The notes beneath the pieces were generated by a model. It had not been told where the DNA came from and did no database searches. It saw only the letters and a list, made by a program, of their open reading frames with translations. This document shows, in pieces, positions 10,218 to 19,552 of a stretch of DNA of 64,000 bases. The stretch's first letter is position 1; every line of letters starts with the position of its first letter. The position numbers and the translations under genes are program-made. Source of the stretch: Rhodohalobacter mucosus. GTDB lineage: Bacteria > Bacteroidota > Rhodothermia > Balneolales > Balneolaceae. Where the stretch lies: assembly GCF_003150675.1 (NCBI RefSeq), contig NZ_QGGB01000009.1, positions 248,001-312,000 of the forward strand, written 5' to 3'.

Positions 10218-12101
10218 ATGTTCAGAAATAGAATTAAATCAGCAGTAACACTTTTTGCGATACTTCTATTTGTATCATCCGCTGCAGCGCAGCCAATTCA
10301 GATAGATCGGGTGGAGCCCGGAAACTGGTGGACCGGTTTTCAGCACCCTGAGGTTCAGATATTAATTTACGGTGAAGACATACAGTCGGCACAGTTCTCA
10401 ATGGACGACTATGCGGGTGTGTCCCTGGAGAGGGTAACACTGGTTGAAAACCCAAACTATATGTTTGTGACCGTTCGAATTGCAGAGGAAGCTGAACCGG
10501 GTGAGCTGCAGTTTAGATTTGAGCGCGGCAGAAACAGCACAGAAATTTCCTATGAGCTAAGAGAGAGAAGTACGGAAACCAACCGCAATCAGGGTTTTGA
10601 TTCATCCGATGTTATCTATCTGCTGATGCCCGACCGATTTGCCAACGGCGACCCGTCGAACGACGTTATCCCCGGCATGCTGGAGGGGGTAAACCGGGCC
10701 AATCCCAATGCGCGGCACGGCGGCGACATTCAGGGTGTGATTGATAACCTCGAGTATATACGCGATCTGGGTATGACGGCTGTGTGGTTTACGCCGATAC
10801 TGGAAAATGACATGCCTCCCGAATATGGCGCCTACCACGGATATGCGGCAACGGATCTCTACAGGGTGGACCGCAGGTACGGAACCAACGAAAAGTACCT
10901 GGAGCTGATTGACAAAGCCCATGAAATGGGTATGAAAGTGATCATGGACATGATTCACAACCACGTGGGAACCGAGCATTGGTTTGTAAAAGATCCGCCT
11001 ACGGATGACTGGATCCATGACCTGTCGGAAGTGGGAACCACCAATTTCAGGACATCCACCGTCATGGATCCCTATGCGTCGGAGTATGACTTCGAGTCGA
11101 CCGTGAAGGGGTGGTTTGTTACCGATATGCCCGACCTGGATCAGCGGAACGAACTGCTGGCGAACTATCTCATTCAGAACACGCTGTGGTGGATAGAATA
11201 TTCAGGAATCGATGGTATTCGTATGGACACGCACCCTTACCCCTACAAAGAGTACATGGCAGACTGGGCTGAGCGGGTGATGGAAGAATTCCCCGATTTC
11301 AATATTGTAGGTGAGGCATGGATGCCCAATACACCCACAACTGCGTATTGGCAGACCGGATTTCCCAGCAAAGACGGGTACGAGAGCCACTTGCCAAGTG
11401 TAACCGACTTTCCGCTCTATAACTCCATTGCACGGGGATTGAATGAAGAACCCGGCTGGGACACCGGTATTTCGCAGCTCTATTTCACACTAAGCCAGGA
11501 TTTTCTGTTTCCGGATGCAGGCAAGAACGTGATTTTTCCCGGGAATCATGACCTTGACCGGATCTTCACCGTGATGGGAGAAGACTACAACAAATTCAGG
11601 CTGGCCATGACGTTTATTCTGACAACCCGGGGTATTCCGCAGCTTTACTACGGAGATGAAGTACTGCTGACCGGCGGCGGGCCGGATGGCCTGAAGAGAA
11701 AGGATTTTCCCGGCGGGTGGCAGGAGGACCCCGTTAATGCATTTACAGAATCAGGGCGCGAGAGACTGGCCGAAGTGTCCGGTTTCCCCGCGGCGGAAGC
11801 TCATCGTTTCGTGCAGCGCCTTGCAGTCTGGCGGCAGGATAATGAGGTGTTGCATAACGGAGAGCTGACTCATTTTATGCCCCAAAACAATCTCTATGTC
11901 TATTTCAGGCATAACGATGAGAAAACCGTAATGGTGGTTCTGAATGCAGAGGATGAGCCGCAGACGCTCGATATGAACCGCTTTGACGAAAGAGCCGGCG
12001 GTTATGCCACCGGAACCGACATTATCTCTCAGCACACGTTCGATCTCGGGCCCACGCTCGAGGTTGGCCCGATGCAGGCCATGGTTATTGAGCTGGAGTA
12101 G
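10218..12101 (+). CDS. Secreted GH13 alpha-amylase/cyclomaltodextrinase-like glycosidase
   Basis: A 627-residue glycoside hydrolase with a signal peptide ending SSAAAQ. The first ~100 mature residues form an immunoglobulin-like N-terminal domain typical of cyclomaltodextrinase/SusA-like enzymes. The catalytic barrel holds all GH13 residues: nucleophile Asp337 (GIDGIRMD), acid/base Glu366 (NIVGEAWM) and Asp445 in the FPGNHD motif. A small beta domain closes the protein. It most likely hydrolyses alpha-1,4 glucans or maltodextrins in the periplasm or at the surface. No SusC/SusD pair or transporter lies nearby, so it is not an evident polysaccharide-utilisation locus. Confidence 0.93.
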   Translation: MFRNRIKSAVTLFAILLFVSSAAAQPIQIDRVEPGNWWTGFQHPEVQILIYGEDIQSAQFSMDDYAGVSLERVTLVENPNYMFVTVRIAEEAEPGELQFRFERGRNSTEISYELRERSTETNRNQGFDSSDVIYLLMPDRFANGDPSNDVIPGMLEGVNRANPNARHGGDIQGVIDNLEYIRDLGMTAVWFTPILENDMPPEYGAYHGYAATDLYRVDRRYGTNEKYLELIDKAHEMGMKVIMDMIHNHVGTEHWFVKDPPTDDWIHDLSEVGTTNFRTSTVMDPYASEYDFESTVKGWFVTDMPDLDQRNELLANYLIQNTLWWIEYSGIDGIRMDTHPYPYKEYMADWAERVMEEFPDFNIVGEAWMPNTPTTAYWQTGFPSKDGYESHLPSVTDFPLYNSIARGLNEEPGWDTGISQLYFTLSQDFLFPDAGKNVIFPGNHDLDRIFTVMGEDYNKFRLAMTFILTTRGIPQLYYGDEVLLTGGGPDGLKRKDFPGGWQEDPVNAFTESGRERLAEVSGFPAAEAHRFVQRLAVWRQDNEVLHNGELTHFMPQNNLYVYFRHNDEKTVMVVLNAEDEPQTLDMNRFDERAGGYATGTDIISQHTFDLGPTLEVGPMQAMVIELE

Positions 12102-12177
12102 GGTTTTCTGGGGGCAGTCTACTACGCTATCTACTACGCTGAAGCTTTGTAGATCAGGAAAGCTTCGGAGACCAGGG

Positions 12178-12233
12178 GGTACAGGGTGCCCCGAAGTCTC
12201 GGGACTGCGCACTACACGCAGCAGGGTGCAGGC
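12178..12233 (+). repeat. Dispersed intergenic repeat, copy 1
   Basis: Shares the words TACAGGGT, CCCGA, TCGGGACTGC and CACGCAGCAGGGTGCAGG, in the same order and spacing, with 55571-55630. The middle part can fold as CCCGA/TCGGG in both copies. No coding potential is evident. Confidence 0.65.
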
Positions 12234-12444
12234 AACAGTTGGAAAAGTATTTATGTGTTTGATTTTTAAAGATGAAGTACCCGGTCGGTTGATTATTTGC
12301 CTTTTATCAGGGTACAAGATTGATCAGAGATCATTCGCTTGATAGCTTAAATTGTTCCGATCAAAAAAGTCCGGAGGACGATATACACGAGCGGTGAATT
12401 TATTCCCCGTAGCAGGGTGCAGGGTTTGGAAAAGGGAAACGACT

Positions 12445-12472
12445 AAAAGTCCCCTCTCGAGAGGGGACTTTT
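12445..12472. terminator. Perfect palindromic hairpin, likely bidirectional terminator
   Basis: AAAAGTCCCCTCTC and GAGAGGGGACTTTT are perfect complements with no loop, with an A-run on one side and a T-run on the other. It lies between the convergent amylase and amidohydrolase genes and can terminate either transcript. The CCCCTCT/AGAGGGG arms recur at 45145-45280. Confidence 0.75.
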
Positions 12473-12533
12473 TGGAATATCACTTAAATAACGGGCAGTC
12501 AGCTTAAATATAAATCGGCGCTCTTGTCAGGCG

Positions 12534-13835
12534 CTACATCTCTACCTTTATTCCGCCAACATATACCTCTTCTATTGATCGCAGATTGCGGATCGATTCG
12601 AGCGGGTTTTGTTCGAGGATCAGAAAGTCGGCAGATTTTCCGGGTTCCAATGTTCCAGCCTCTTCGATTATGCCGGTGCACTGTGCAGCATATCGCGTGG
12701 CGGAGGTTAGCACCTCTTCAGGGCTCATGCCTGCGGCCTCCATCATCTCCATTTCCATGTGCTCAAAATAACCCTGGAAGCGTGCCGGAGGGCCGCTGTC
12801 GGTACCCATCGCTATTTTGACACCTGCATCGTGAAGGGCCATCATATTGCGCTCGGCGAGGGGCAGGGCATCCCGGAAAAAATCGGCTTCGGGTCCTTTG
12901 AAAAAGTCCTGAACCTCAGCCACCTGGAGCCGCTCCACAACCCATTCCGGCACCTCTTTCAGGAAAAAAGGATCGTCAAAAAAGGGAGGCCTTTCTGCGT
13001 AGATATACGTAGAAACTTCACGGGTGAGTGTTGGGGTGATGCAGACATTGTTTTCCAGCATCAGATCGATCAGCTCGTTGTCGACGGGGGCATTTCGTAC
13101 ACTGTGGGCAACGAGGTCAGCACCCGCTTCCACCACATTTTTGGCATCTTCGAGGGTAACGATATGAACTGCAACGGGAAGATCCAGTTCATGCGCAGAT
13201 TCTATCACGGTTCGGTAGGTTTCGGGTGACATCTTCTCTGCCGTGCCAAGTTCGTCATCCACCCGTATTTTTACCCAATCGGGATTTAGCTGCACCAGTT
13301 TTTCAAGCTGGCTTTCGACATCTTCGGGTGTTGAAGGATCAAGGACAGTGCCTGCAAGTTTAAAACGAGCCATTTTTCCTTCTTCCGGTGTTACCGTGTC
13401 ACGAACAAGAAAGGCGTGTATCGGCTCATCGCCAAGGCTCACTACATAGGTGATTCCATACCGTGCATAAAGACGGAGCTGATAAAGAACATTGTCTGTA
13501 CTGGCTGCAGAAGGGCCCGTATCCACTGCGTCTCTGGCAACGGCAAGATGTCCATGAGCATTTATCAGGCCCGGGATGATATATTTTTCATCGGCCAAAA
13601 CAACCGCTGCCCCCCGGGGCGGTTTTTTTTCGTCGAGGCTGTAGACCTCCACAATTTTGCCGTCACGCACTTCCACGGCTGCATTCTGAAGAGGTTCTTC
13701 TCCGGTACCGGTCCATACGGTTGCACCGGTATAGACGGTCAGCCCCTCTGCCTCCGGATTTGTACACGACAGAAAAAAGAGGGTAACAAAGAGTGTTGTC
13801 AGAACAAGTAATGATCTGTATACAGGATCTTTCAT
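12534..13835 (-). CDS. Lipoprotein metal-dependent amidohydrolase
   Basis: A 433-residue amidohydrolase-superfamily protein with a lipoprotein signal (hydrophobic stretch, then LSC near residue 24), so it is probably anchored in the envelope. The barrel metal motif appears as NAHGHL near residue 93, further ligands as VAVHIVT and LVAHSVRN near residues 220-240, and the late catalytic Asp in MGTDSGPP near residue 345. The C-terminal EPGKSADFLIL returns to the composite beta-sandwich typical of imidazolonepropionase-like enzymes. Substrate unknown. Monocistronic. Confidence 0.87.
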   Translation of the reverse strand: MKDPVYRSLLVLTTLFVTLFFLSCTNPEAEGLTVYTGATVWTGTGEEPLQNAAVEVRDGKIVEVYSLDEKKPPRGAAVVLADEKYIIPGLINAHGHLAVARDAVDTGPSAASTDNVLYQLRLYARYGITYVVSLGDEPIHAFLVRDTVTPEEGKMARFKLAGTVLDPSTPEDVESQLEKLVQLNPDWVKIRVDDELGTAEKMSPETYRTVIESAHELDLPVAVHIVTLEDAKNVVEAGADLVAHSVRNAPVDNELIDLMLENNVCITPTLTREVSTYIYAERPPFFDDPFFLKEVPEWVVERLQVAEVQDFFKGPEADFFRDALPLAERNMMALHDAGVKIAMGTDSGPPARFQGYFEHMEMEMMEAAGMSPEEVLTSATRYAAQCTGIIEEAGTLEPGKSADFLILEQNPLESIRNLRSIEEVYVGGIKVEM

Positions 13836-14084
13836 ATGTATGGTTTATGCCATTAAATGAACTGTTTAATTTGATTTCGGGCCGGTTTTTACTGATCAAG
13901 GTCCGGTGCGGGAAATATAAATATTTCGTAAATGGCAGATGAAATTTATTGGGATTCAATTTTTTCTAATCCCGTTAAAACCGCAATCCGGTTTATGCAG
14001 CAGAAACTATGTCAGCAACAGTAACCCTGATCGCCCGGGCCGGCGAACTCAACCGGGCAAGAAGGAACTCTTACCTCCTCTTTT

Positions 14085-14501
14085 TTAGTCCTCGATCTCA
14101 AAGCTGGAGGTAACCGTTGCTGTTTTTTCGAGTGTTTTCGTTACCGAGCAATATTTGTTCAGAGACAAATCAATTGCCCGTTCTACTTTTTTCTTATCCA
14201 GTTTGCCGGTGAGGATATAGTGAAGGTGAATCGTTTTAAACTCTGTGTAGTCTCCCAGCGATATCCGTTCACCGGTAATTTCAACTCTTATATCGTCCAG
14301 TTCCTGGCGCTGTTTTTTCAGGATACCGATAATGTCGATAGTGGAACAGCCCCCCGCTGCTGCAAGAAGCATCTGCATTGGACGAAACCCCAGGTTTTTA
14401 CCCCCGATATCCGGCGTACCGTCCATATTGACTGAAACTCCGTCTTCGTTGACGGCTTCCATATGAACATCGTTGTTTAGTCGCTGAATTGTAATCTTCA
14501 T
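14085..14501 (-). CDS. OsmC/Ohr-family peroxiredoxin-like protein
   Basis: A 138-residue OsmC-superfamily protein. The two active-site cysteines are visible in AAGGCSTIDI near residue 52 and NKYCSVTKTL near residue 116, spaced as in OsmC/YhfA proteins that reduce organic hydroperoxides through a thiol pair. Within the family it is closer to the YhfA-like branch (LGFRPMQMLLAAAGG) than to Ohr. It lies downstream of leuB on the same strand but with a 372-bp gap, so it probably has its own promoter. Confidence 0.88.
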   Translation of the reverse strand: MKITIQRLNNDVHMEAVNEDGVSVNMDGTPDIGGKNLGFRPMQMLLAAAGGCSTIDIIGILKKQRQELDDIRVEITGERISLGDYTEFKTIHLHYILTGKLDKKKVERAIDLSLNKYCSVTKTLEKTATVTSSFEIED

Positions 14502-14873
14502 GAAGATCTGAGATGAGATAGGTTTTTCAATGTAAGCGCAGAAAATACCGATTTTTCAGACAGAATGTGAAAGAGTTCCGGGGACGGAGAACCGGCATTC
14601 CGGGAATCCGGTTGTAACAATTTGTCCTGCGTACGGTCCTTAGTGCACTTTTCAAAAAGATGTGTTCTGAATGGATTTTCTTACAAAGTGGGTAAACTCT
14701 CTGTATCTGGCCAGACTGCTCTGTTATTTGGGTAAAATGGCTTACAAAAGCGCAATGGTGAAACTCAGGGGCAAGATGGCATGACCGGCGCAGGGAAAGA
14801 GTATGGCCACTTGATTGATTAATCGATAAATACCTGCAAGTCGGACCTGTTTTCAGTAGCGGCATACATAGCC
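14502..14873. other. Intergenic region after leuB, no supported gene
   Basis: 372 bp between leuB and the OsmC gene. A weak hairpin lies at 14590-14613 (AACCGG..CCGGTT with a bulge) but no T-run follows on either strand. A 112-codon open frame on the minus strand has no recognisable features and is not accepted as a gene. Confidence 0.5.
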
Positions 14874-15971
14874 TTAGTCTGCATATGTGTGAGCCTTTAA
14901 ATTGCGGATCAGTTTATCGCCCATTTCATGAGTGCCTACAAGCTTTGTGCCGGATCTGCCGCGAAAAATATCTTCCGTACGGTATCCCTGATTAAGCACA
15001 GCCTGAACAGCTCTTTCTATATCCTCGGAAGCCTCTTTCAGCTGAAGTGAATACCGGCAAAGGAGGGCCGCTGATGCCACGGCTGCAAGCGGATTTGCTG
15101 CTCCCGTGCCTGCAATATCGGGAGCTGATCCATGCACGGGTTCGTACAAACCGTTGCCATTGCCAAGGCTGGCTGAGGGCAGCATACCGATAGATCCGGT
15201 GAGCATTGCAGCCTCGTCACTGATGATGTCACCAAAGAGGTTGCCCGTTAAAATCACATCGAACTGCTTTGGATTTCTGATGAGCTGCATGGCACAGTTA
15301 TCAACAAGCATATGAGTCAGTTCCACTTCAGGAAACTCAGCCCCGATTTCTTCAACGGAATTTCGCCATAATCTGGAGCTTTCAAGTACATTGGCTTTAT
15401 CTACGGAACAGACTTTTTTGCTGCGCAACATAGCAGCTTCAAAGGCTTTCCGGGCGATTCGCCGCACTTCGTTACGTGAATATTTCATTGTATCGACAGA
15501 AAACGTGTCGCCGTTCTCTTCAACGGTAAACCTGGGTTCGCCAAAATAGATGCCACCTGTAAGTTCACGAACGATGAGGATATCCGTACCCGATATAATC
15601 TCTTCCTTGAGGGCGGATGCACCTGCGAGTGCAGAATGTACACGTATCGGGCGAAGGTTTGCATAAACCCCCAATTCTCTGCGTAGAGCCAATAATGCCG
15701 CTTCGGGCCGCAATTCAGAGCTCAGATTTTCCCATTTCGGACCACCTACTGCACCCAGAAGTACGGATTTATGTTTTTTACACAGCTCAAGCGTTTCTTT
15801 TGTTACGGGCACACCGTCAATGTCGTAACCGGATCCGCCGAAATTTCTTTCGATGGTTTCAATTTCAACATCGAAGGGGAGGCAGGCAGCTTTCAAAACA
15901 TTCACGGCTACGTCAGTTACTTCAGGACCGATCCCGTCGCCAGGAAGGGTAATAATGGTTTTTTTGATCAT
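14874..15971 (-). CDS. leuB: 3-isopropylmalate dehydrogenase
   Basis: A 365-residue enzyme oxidising and decarboxylating 3-isopropylmalate in leucine synthesis, NAD- and Mg-dependent. Features are [10 protein letters not shown] at residues 9-18, the substrate loop [13 protein letters not shown] near residue 95, GGIYFGEP near 140 and the metal-site block [25 protein letters not shown] near 245-268, followed by [13 protein letters not shown]. It is the last gene of the ilv-leu run; the usual leuCD-leuB adjacency is kept, 73 bp after leuD. Confidence 0.98.
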   Translation of the reverse strand: MIKKTIITLPGDGIGPEVTDVAVNVLKAACLPFDVEIETIERNFGGSGYDIDGVPVTKETLELCKKHKSVLLGAVGGPKWENLSSELRPEAALLALRRELGVYANLRPIRVHSALAGASALKEEIISGTDILIVRELTGGIYFGEPRFTVEENGDTFSVDTMKYSRNEVRRIARKAFEAAMLRSKKVCSVDKANVLESSRLWRNSVEEIGAEFPEVELTHMLVDNCAMQLIRNPKQFDVILTGNLFGDIISDEAAMLTGSIGMLPSASLGNGNGLYEPVHGSAPDIAGTGAANPLAAVASAALLCRYSLQLKEASEDIERAVQAVLNQGYRTEDIFRGRSGTKLVGTHEMGDKLIRNLKAHTYAD

Positions 15972-16044
15972 GCTATGGGTTTATGATGTTGAATTAAGAT
16001 TTTAACTGCCTAATCAACAGGATAGGCTAACGTTATGAAAAGGC

Positions 16045-16617
16045 TTATTTCGGGACCATTCCCGTTTCCCTGGCATATGCGAAAATACCCCCCGCGTTTA
16101 CAATATCCGCCACACTTCCCAAGGGTTTCAATCGATGAGATGTATTCTGCGTATGATTGACAAGAGCAGGAATTGCGGGGTCAATTTCAAGTTCATCGCC
16201 GGTTTGTACAGCTTCACTCAGATCCCCAACGCTTTCGTATGGAGTGAGAAACCCTCCATCAACTGAATTACGATAAAATATCCGGGCATATGAGGGTGAT
16301 ATGATGGCTTTAATGCCTGCAATTTCGAGACAGGCCGGAGCATGTTCACGCGAGGAGCCACATCCGAAGTTGTCGCTTGCCACGATTATGCTGTATTCAC
16401 TTTCACATGCATCCCCGTTTATGAAAGGTATGTTGCCATTGGGTAAACCTGATTCGGAGGATGGTACTCCGGACAGTGCATACTTTCCATACAGTTTACG
16501 CTCTTCGGGGTCGGTGAGGCTGTAGACCAGATGGGCAGCCGGTATTATCTGGTCGGTATCGACGTTTTTACCGAGTACAAATGCTTTTCCTGCAATGTGC
16601 GCTGATTTGGTTGTCAT
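16045..16617 (-). CDS. leuD: 3-isopropylmalate dehydratase small subunit
   Basis: A 190-residue swivel-domain subunit of isopropylmalate isomerase. GKNVDTDQIIPA near residue 17 and the catalytic/ligand stretch DNFGCGSSREHAPACL near residues 82-97 are the family marks. Works with LeuC, encoded just upstream. Confidence 0.97.
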   Translation of the reverse strand: MTTKSAHIAGKAFVLGKNVDTDQIIPAAHLVYSLTDPEERKLYGKYALSGVPSSESGLPNGNIPFINGDACESEYSIIVASDNFGCGSSREHAPACLEIAGIKAIISPSYARIFYRNSVDGGFLTPYESVGDLSEAVQTGDELEIDPAIPALVNHTQNTSHRLKPLGSVADIVNAGGIFAYARETGMVPK

Positions 16618-16711
16618 GGTGTTTTATCGTTTTTTAAAGTTGGTTTCAAAAAGTCCCCGCCTGAGTGGAAATTTCTCCAGCATCTTGTGCTTTGTCGTTT
16701 GTAAATCAAAA

Positions 16712-18025
16712 TCATATCACCGTCTCCTGAATAAATACCCGAGGGTCAGTAATTACACCGGTAACGGCAGACGCTGCAACAGTGTAGGGAGACGCCAGAT
16801 AAACCCTGGCTGCCTTGGATCCCATGCGCCCGGGGTAGTTGCGGTTGGTAGTTGAAATACAGACCTCCTCCTGGTTTAATCTGCCAAACGTGTCGGATGG
16901 ACCACCCAGACATGCTGCACAGGACGCATTTCCGATTTTGCATCCGGCTTCCCGGAATATTTCAATAAGCGGGGTTCCGAGAAGTGTTTCGGTTTCAAGT
17001 CCGCGTGCGATTTCGGTCGTTGCCGGAACGATATAGGTGTCTATTTTCAGCTTGTTGCCACGGATAATACCGGCCGCTGCCCTGAAGTCAGACAGCTTTC
17101 CTCCTGTGCACGACCCGATGTAAGCCCGGTCGAGCTTGACGCCCTCAAGCTCTTCGGCCGTTGCCTTATTGTCCGGACTATGGGGTTTGGCCACCATGGG
17201 CACCATCTCTTCAAGATTGTAGAAGTACTCACTGTGATAATGTGCATCGGGGTCGCTGTAAACGGGCTCATATAGTTTGTCGGTTCGCGCCTTTACATAT
17301 TTTTCCGTGATTTGATCGGGTTCCACAACACCGTTTTTTCCGCCGGCCTCGATGGCCATGTTTGTGAGTGTCATGCGGTCCTCCATGGTCATCGCTTTTA
17401 CACCCTCACCAGCAAACTCCATGGTTCGATAGGTGGCTCCATCCACACCAATATCGCCGATGATCCGGAGTATGATATCTTTTGCCATCAGGTAAGGCGG
17501 GAGCGATGCCCCCCCGAATACAAAACGCATCGTTTCAGGCACTTTTACCCACAGTTTGCCGGTACCCATGATGAAAGCGGCGTCCGTATTTCCTATTCCG
17601 GTGGCAAACTGTCCGAACGCACCTGCAGTACACGTGTGGGAATCCGTGCCGAAAAGAACCTCTCCGGGACGAGTAAATCCCTCTTCAGGCAGTGCAACAT
17701 GGCAGACACCTTTGTACCGGTCGGTTCCAACATCATAAAAATGAGGCAAATCCTGTTCAGCGGCAAAGGCACGCAGAATATCTACATTTCGGTTAGCGAA
17801 CTTATCGTTTGTAAAGATATAGTGATCAGGAATAATGACCAGTTTTTCCCTGTCCCAAACCCTTGCGTTTTCACCGAATTCGCGCTGAAATATCGAGATA
17901 GCCGGCGGTCCGCATACATCGTGCGTCATCAGAACATCTACATCAACCCAAACCGTATCGCCCGGGTTTACGTGTTCGCGTCCGCTGTGTCTGGCAAGAA
18001 TTTTCTCAGTCAGTGTCATTCCCAT
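16712..18025 (-). CDS. leuC: 3-isopropylmalate dehydratase large subunit
   Basis: A 437-residue aconitase-family subunit binding a 4Fe-4S cluster. The first cluster Cys is in AYIGSCTGG near residue 298, and the CxxC pair is in GNASCAACLGGP near residue 358; VLFGTDSHTCTAGAFG near 125 belongs to the substrate site. The length is of the shorter archaeal/bacterial LeuC type (about 420-440 residues). Two in-frame ATGs (codons 1 and 3) are possible starts. A 173-bp gap separates it from leuA. Confidence 0.96.
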   Translation of the reverse strand: MGMTLTEKILARHSGREHVNPGDTVWVDVDVLMTHDVCGPPAISIFQREFGENARVWDREKLVIIPDHYIFTNDKFANRNVDILRAFAAEQDLPHFYDVGTDRYKGVCHVALPEEGFTRPGEVLFGTDSHTCTAGAFGQFATGIGNTDAAFIMGTGKLWVKVPETMRFVFGGASLPPYLMAKDIILRIIGDIGVDGATYRTMEFAGEGVKAMTMEDRMTLTNMAIEAGGKNGVVEPDQITEKYVKARTDKLYEPVYSDPDAHYHSEYFYNLEEMVPMVAKPHSPDNKATAEELEGVKLDRAYIGSCTGGKLSDFRAAAGIIRGNKLKIDTYIVPATTEIARGLETETLLGTPLIEIFREAGCKIGNASCAACLGGPSDTFGRLNQEEVCISTTNRNYPGRMGSKAARVYLASPYTVAASAVTGVITDPRVFIQETVI

Positions 18026-18198
18026 GTTTTTGGTTCTTTTTTTGGCTTAACCTTTTGATTATAAGACATCAGGAGTACACCCTTTCTGTAGTCAGAGGTC
18101 GGGATGTTCGTTATGAAGTCTGGAGTAAATGTTAATGTTTGGTGTTTGATTTAAGTTTGGTGCTGACCGTATGCTCCGTGGGAGCGGCTAATGGGCCT

Positions 18199-19389
18199 TC
18201 AGCCCGAAGATGCCAGCCGTCCATGTTTTTCAGCCGTGTCGTTCATGCCCGACATCACTGAAATCAGGTCGTGGTCATTCACGGTTTTCTTTTCGTCGGC
18301 CAGCCGGGTTATTTTATCATAAGCACGGTTCAGTTTCTCATTACTGAGCATGTAGCCCATACTCTCCAGTTTTTTTCTGAGAGCAAAGCGTCCGGAGTGT
18401 TTACCGATTACAATTTTATTGCTGGTTAATCCTACAGATTCAGGGGTCATAATCTCATAGCAAAGCGGATTATTGAGTACCCCGTGCTGATGGATGCCGG
18501 CTTCGTGGGCAAATGCGTTTTCACCTACAATGGCTTTGTTGAGTTGCACACGTTTGCCCGTAATCTGTGTAAGAAGCTGGCTGGACGGATAGATTTCTCT
18601 GGTGTTGACCGATGTGGTGAAATCCATATTGTTTTTCCTGGTTTCCATGGCCATCACCACTTCTTCAAGAGAGGCATTTCCAGCCCTTTCGCCAATTCCG
18701 TTAATGGTGCATTCTATTTGCCGTGCCCCGTTTTGAGCGGCTGCCAGTGAGTTAGCAACGGCCAGTCCAAGATCATTATGACAGTGCACGCTGATTACCG
18801 CTTTTTGAATGTTGGGAATGCGTTTTTTCATAGTCCGGATCAATTCACCGAACTCCCATGGAAGCGCATACCCGACGGTGTCTGGAATATTGATGGTAGT
18901 GGCTCCGGCCTCAATGACAGCCGTAAAGATATCGATCAAAAATTCAGGGTCGCTGCGCGAGGCGTCCTCAGCCGAAAACTCTACATCGTCGTAGTGAGTT
19001 TTTGCGAACTCTACGGCTTTCACAGCCGATTCCAGTACCTGATCACGGTTTAGTTTCAACTTATACTTCATGTGTATATCGCTGGTAGCGATAAATGTGT
19101 GAACACGCGGTTTTGCGGCAAACTCAAGGGCAGCAACGGCGCGGTCAAGGTCCTCCTGCCGGGTCCGGCAGAGTGCAGCCACGGAACTGGTTTTGATTGT
19201 TTTCCCAATTTCCCGAACGGTTTGAAAATCACCGTCGGAAGCTATGGGAAATCCGGCCTCAATCACATCAGCACCCAGTCGTTCCAGCTGCAGGGCGAGA
19301 CTCAGCTTTTCGCTGCGATTCATACTGTAGCCGGGGCTCTGTTCTCCATCGCGGAGTGTGGTATCGAAGATGGTGATGTGATTGTTCAT
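18199..19389 (-). CDS. leuA: 2-isopropylmalate synthase, short form lacking the regulatory domain
   Basis: Condenses acetyl-CoA with 2-oxoisovalerate, the first committed step of leucine synthesis. [16 protein letters not shown] near the start, [17 protein letters not shown] near residue 195 and [17 protein letters not shown] near 230 identify the HMGL-like family; [11 protein letters not shown] follows in the subdomain. The protein is 396 residues and stops after the subdomains, where the ~120-residue leucine-binding domain of ~510-residue LeuA proteins would begin. An upstream in-frame start (19494) gives an unlikely Pro/Thr-rich extension, so ATG 19389 is used. Homocitrate-synthase-like specificity cannot be excluded, but operon context favours LeuA. 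Confidence 0.9.
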   Translation of the reverse strand: MNNHITIFDTTLRDGEQSPGYSMNRSEKLSLALQLERLGADVIEAGFPIASDGDFQTVREIGKTIKTSSVAALCRTRQEDLDRAVAALEFAAKPRVHTFIATSDIHMKYKLKLNRDQVLESAVKAVEFAKTHYDDVEFSAEDASRSDPEFLIDIFTAVIEAGATTINIPDTVGYALPWEFGELIRTMKKRIPNIQKAVISVHCHNDLGLAVANSLAAAQNGARQIECTINGIGERAGNASLEEVVMAMETRKNNMDFTTSVNTREIYPSSQLLTQITGKRVQLNKAIVGENAFAHEAGIHQHGVLNNPLCYEIMTPESVGLTSNKIVIGKHSGRFALRKKLESMGYMLSNEKLNRAYDKITRLADEKKTVNDHDLISVMSGMNDTAEKHGRLASSG

Positions 19390-19502
19390 GGGTTTGTGAG
19401 TGTATTTAAGTGTTGGATTAAGAGTTTCCTTTTTTAAGGGAGTGGACGCAGGGATAGATTCGTTGTGAATTCCAACCGGAAAATGATCCGGCATTTCATC
19501 AT

Positions 19503-19546
19503 GGTTCCGAAAGAACCACCCCCAACCCCTCCTTAAAAAGGAGGGG
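19503..19546. repeat. Two adjacent hairpins between cimA and leuA
   Basis: GGTTC/GAACC at 19503-19517 and CCCCTCCTT/AAGGAGGGG at 19526-19546, with a 3-base loop in the second. No long T-run follows. They resemble the dispersed CCCCTC/GAGGGG hairpins at 12445 and 45145-45280 and may be mobile-repeat relics rather than operon terminators. Confidence 0.5.
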
Positions 19547-19552
19547 AGATCA

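Larger units (their letters stand above)
12102..12533. other. Intergenic region with dispersed repeat pieces
   Basis: This 432-bp gap separates two convergent genes. It holds one copy of a ~56-bp dispersed element (12178-12233; relative at 55571-55630), a second fragment of its AGCAGGGTGCAGG word at 12411-12425, and a perfect hairpin at 12445-12472. No credible gene is seen in it. Confidence 0.6.

Noticed and set aside
14527-14865. 112-codon minus-strand frame between leuB and the OsmC gene
   Set aside because: No signal peptide, domain or conserved-looking motif; many Cys/His/Arg as in chance frames.
17312-18058. 248-codon frame antisense to leuC
   Set aside because: Shadow of a certain gene; no features of its own.
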